The translations under genes were made by a program, and so were the position numbers. 8,782 bases of DNA from Acidobacteriota bacterium. Lineage in GTDB: Bacteria; Acidobacteriota; Vicinamibacteria; Vicinamibacterales; CAVVIG01. This document shows positions 7,201-8,782 of the stretch, one piece after another. The notes below the pieces were generated by a model. The model was not told the origin of the DNA and did not search any database. It worked only from the letters and a program-made list of their open reading frames with translations. The first letter of the stretch is position 1; every line of letters starts with the position of its first letter. The stretch is taken from the NCBI GenBank assembly GCA_003223775.1, contig QHWK01000022.1:1-8782 (forward strand), read 5' to 3'.

Positions 7201-7626
7201 ATGCTGACGATGGCCCAGAAAACGCTCGTGCGGAACACCTTCGCGACCATCACGCCTATTGCGGACGACGCGGCGGCGCTCTTCTATCGCCGGCTGTTCG
7301 AGCTCGATCCGTCGCTCGAGCGCATGTTCCGCGGAGACATGAAGGAACAGCGAAAGAAGCTGATGCAGATGTTGACAGCAGCGGTCAAAGGGCTCGATCG
7401 GCTCGATCAGCTCGTGCCGGTCGTGGAGGATCTTGGCCGGCGCCATGCGGCGTACGGCGTTGCCGACGTCCACTACGAGACGGTCGGCTCTGCGCTGCTC
7501 TGGACGCTCGAAAAAGGGCTGGGCGGCGCGTTTACGTCAGACGTGAAAAATGCGTGGGCGACGGTCTACGGCCTCCTCGCGACGACGATGAGAAACGCCG
7601 CGCGTGAAGCGCTGACGACAGCCTAG
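7201..7626 (+). CDS. Single-domain globin (Vgb / flavohaemoglobin-type haem domain)
   Basis: This encodes 141 residues, the usual length for a single-domain bacterial globin. The ATG at 7201 is preferred, with GAAGGA 11 nt upstream; the ATG at 7210 would lose only three residues. Visible globin landmarks are Tyr29 at B10 (ALFYRRLFELDP), Phe43 at CD1 (ERMFRG), a probable Gln50 at E7, the proximal His82 at F8 (LGRRHAAYGV), HYETVGSALLWTLEKGLG for the G helix, and AWATVYGLLATTM for the H helix. There is no FAD/NAD reductase module, so it would need a separate reductase. Tyr at B10 with Gln at E7 resembles haemoglobins that bind O2 tightly or detoxify NO. It lies 87 bp after the receptor gene on the same strand with no clear terminator between, so co-transcription is possible. 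It is cytoplasmic; no signal peptide is seen. Confidence 0.92.
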   Translation: MLTMAQKTLVRNTFATITPIADDAAALFYRRLFELDPSLERMFRGDMKEQRKKLMQMLTAAVKGLDRLDQLVPVVEDLGRRHAAYGVADVHYETVGSALLWTLEKGLGGAFTSDVKNAWATVYGLLATTMRNAAREALTTA

Positions 7627-7931
7627 ACCTCGCACGGAACGGCGAGGATGGCGAGTCGCCCGTCGGCCCAGGCGACGGCGACACGCCCGTCGGCGAGCAG
7701 CGTGAGCGAGGCAGCCCCGCCGTCGTGCTGCAGCAGCGTCGTCTCGAGTTGCGCCGTTTCGGCGTTCCAGAGCCGCACGGCTCCGTTGCCGCTGACCGAC
7801 ACCAGATGGCGGCCGTCGGCGCTGAACGCGATCGCCGCGGCGGCGCCAAGGTGAGCATCGAGCGAACGCACACACGCGGTCGACGTTCGCAGTCCATAAC
7901 TCGTGACCCGTCGCGGCGGCGGTGGCGGCAA
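7623..7931 (-). CDS. WD40-like C-terminal segment of the kinase gene, in the +1 frame
   Basis: This frame contains AHLGAAAAIAFSADGRHLVSV, then GNGAVRLWNAETAQLETTL and a weaker second unit ending WADGRLAILAV. The FSADG and VRLWNAETA elements are typical of WD40 repeats. The nominal start is a TTG at 7931, but an upstream in-frame stop at 7947-7949 means this frame cannot extend back into the kinase, and no ribosome binding site is evident. It is better read as the continuation of the kinase gene than as an independent gene. Fewer than two full blades are present, too few for a closed propeller alone. Confidence 0.7.
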   Translation of the reverse strand: MPPPPPRRVTSYGLRTSTACVRSLDAHLGAAAAIAFSADGRHLVSVSGNGAVRLWNAETAQLETTLLQHDGGAASLTLLADGRVAVAWADGRLAILAVPCEV

Positions 7932-8782
7932 GCCCGCGCGTGTCTGTCACCGTACAGATCGTGTCTGCATCCGCCGCGACGAGAAAGGGCGACGGCTCGC
8001 CCGTCTGAACGGGAGAGTCTGCTCTGGGTGCCGACCGGGTCGCGCGGGCTGCGATGGTCTGTCGACCTGCGAGAAACCGCTGGAGATCGGTGGCAAGATC
8101 GCCGGCGGTCTGATAGCGATCGCCGGCATCGCGTGCCATCGCGCGCGCGACGATGTCTTCGAGCGGGCCGCTGAGCGAGGCGTTCACGTCGGCCATCCGC
8201 GGCGGCTCGGCTGCGAGGAGGCGCTGAACCGCCTCGAGCCACGGCACGTCACCGACCTCGAACGGCAGACGGTTCGCCAGCAGCCGATAGAGCAGCACAC
8301 CGAGGGCGTAGACGTCGCTGCGCGCGTCGACATCGTGGGAGCGTCCGCCCAGTTGTTCGGGGCTCATGTACGCCAGCGTGCCCATGAGCTGACCGTGCCC
8401 CGTTTGAATGGTCAGCCGCTGCACGTCGGCGCCGATCGCGCGCGCAATGCCGAAGTCGAGGATCTTCGGCTGGCCGCCTTCGGCGACGAGCACGTTGGCC
8501 GGTTTGAGATCGCGGTGAATGACACCGCGATCGTGGGCGTGCTGCACAGCGTCGGCGAGCTTGACGATCAGGGCGGCGCGGGCGGCAATCGTCAGCCCCT
8601 GCGCGCGGGCGTAATCGGTCAGCGGTGGACCGGAGACGAGCTCCATCACGAGATGCGCCGGCGTCGCGCGATCGCCCGGGTAGAACGCGTACACCTGCGC
8701 GATGCCCGGGTGCTGGAGCCGGCCGAGCATTTCCGCTTCGTGCTCGAACCGGCGCAGGATCTCCGGATGACGAAACCCGCGC
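7623..8782 (-). CDS. PknB-type Ser/Thr protein kinase with C-terminal WD40-like segment, frame-disrupted; N-terminus off the window
   Basis: The frame enters from the right edge, so the Gly-rich loop and ATP-binding Lys lie outside the window. Counting the first complete codon as 1, the alpha-C Glu is at 15 (FEHEAEML), the catalytic loop HRDLKPAN at 89-96, DFG at 109-111, GTLAYMSPEQ at 134-143, the alpha-F stretch DARSDVYALG at 152-161, and the last kinase helix (ARDAGDRYQTAGDL) ends near 238. All visible catalytic residues are intact. A polar linker follows, then ICTVTDTRGLA and ATGHELW, which look like the end of a WD40 or similar blade. In this frame the sequence then turns Arg-rich and stops only at 7537, inside the globin gene. 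A +1 shift between about 7865 and 7900 instead leads to clean WD40-like sequence ending at 7623. No transmembrane helix is seen. It could be a sequencing error, a mutation or a pseudogene. Confidence 0.85.

Noticed and set aside
6469..7473. 334-codon minus-strand frame spanning the receptor end and the globin
   Set aside because: It crosses two well-supported genes on the other strand and has no family features.
7537..7622. Kinase frame continuing to a stop at 7537
   Set aside because: The sequence after about 7862 in this frame is Arg-rich, lacks WD40 features and overlaps the globin gene; the +1 frame is much more protein-like.
7628..7647. CCTCGC-N8-GCGAGG stem just after the globin stop, considered as a terminator
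   Set aside because: No T-tract follows on either strand and the stem lies inside the coding part of the convergent gene; a 6-bp stem is easily found in GC-rich DNA.
7911..7931. CCG/GCC-rich run considered as a trinucleotide repeat or as the frameshift site
   Set aside because: It is short and imperfect, and sequence after it in the kinase frame (ATGHELW) still looks like a blade end, so the shift more likely lies further on.

Overview
The window most likely comes from a soil-type Acidobacteriota genome, possibly Vicinamibacteria. The DNA is GC-rich. The central gene is an Oar-like TonB-dependent receptor with an N-terminal carboxypeptidase-regulatory-like domain, a family greatly expanded in that phylum. 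Next to it is a large secreted protein of a kind I associate with Acidobacteria, followed by a Tat-exported GH127 glycosidase and, further along, a PknB-type kinase with WD40-like sequence. The phylum is an inference from gene content, not from a marker gene.

Layout. From 1 to 2187 on the minus strand lies a GH127-type beta-L-arabinofuranosidase whose C-terminus runs off the left edge. It starts 17 bp after the stop of a large secreted protein of unknown function (2205-4031, minus), so the two look like one operon. A roughly 211-bp divergent control region (4032-4242) holds two perfect inverted repeats and a good sigma-70-like promoter pointing right. The Oar-like TonB-dependent receptor follows (4243-7113, plus). 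After 87 bp comes a single-domain globin (7201-7626, plus). The right end (7623-8782, minus) is a Ser/Thr protein kinase with C-terminal WD40-like sequence. Its N-terminus runs off the right edge, and its reading frame is broken near 7865-7900.

How the genes may work together. The divergent pair of transcripts (receptor on one side; unknown secreted protein plus glycosidase on the other) resembles a small polysaccharide-utilisation locus. In this reading GH127 would release beta-L-arabinofuranose from plant or microbial glycans or glycoproteins, and the receptor would import a product across the outer membrane. No SusD partner, sugar transporter, sugar kinase or dedicated regulator is visible in the window. 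The globin and kinase have no obvious link to this function.

Most unusual points: (i) the GH127 enzyme continues past its normal C-terminus into a domain that looks like the DUF1566/Lcl family; (ii) two different perfect inverted repeats, each with a 5-bp spacer, sit in the divergent control region, one of them over the -10 box; (iii) the kinase/WD40 gene needs a +1 frame change to reach a stop codon that shares a CTAG with the convergent globin gene. No CRISPR array, tRNA, rRNA, insertion sequence or phage feature was seen.
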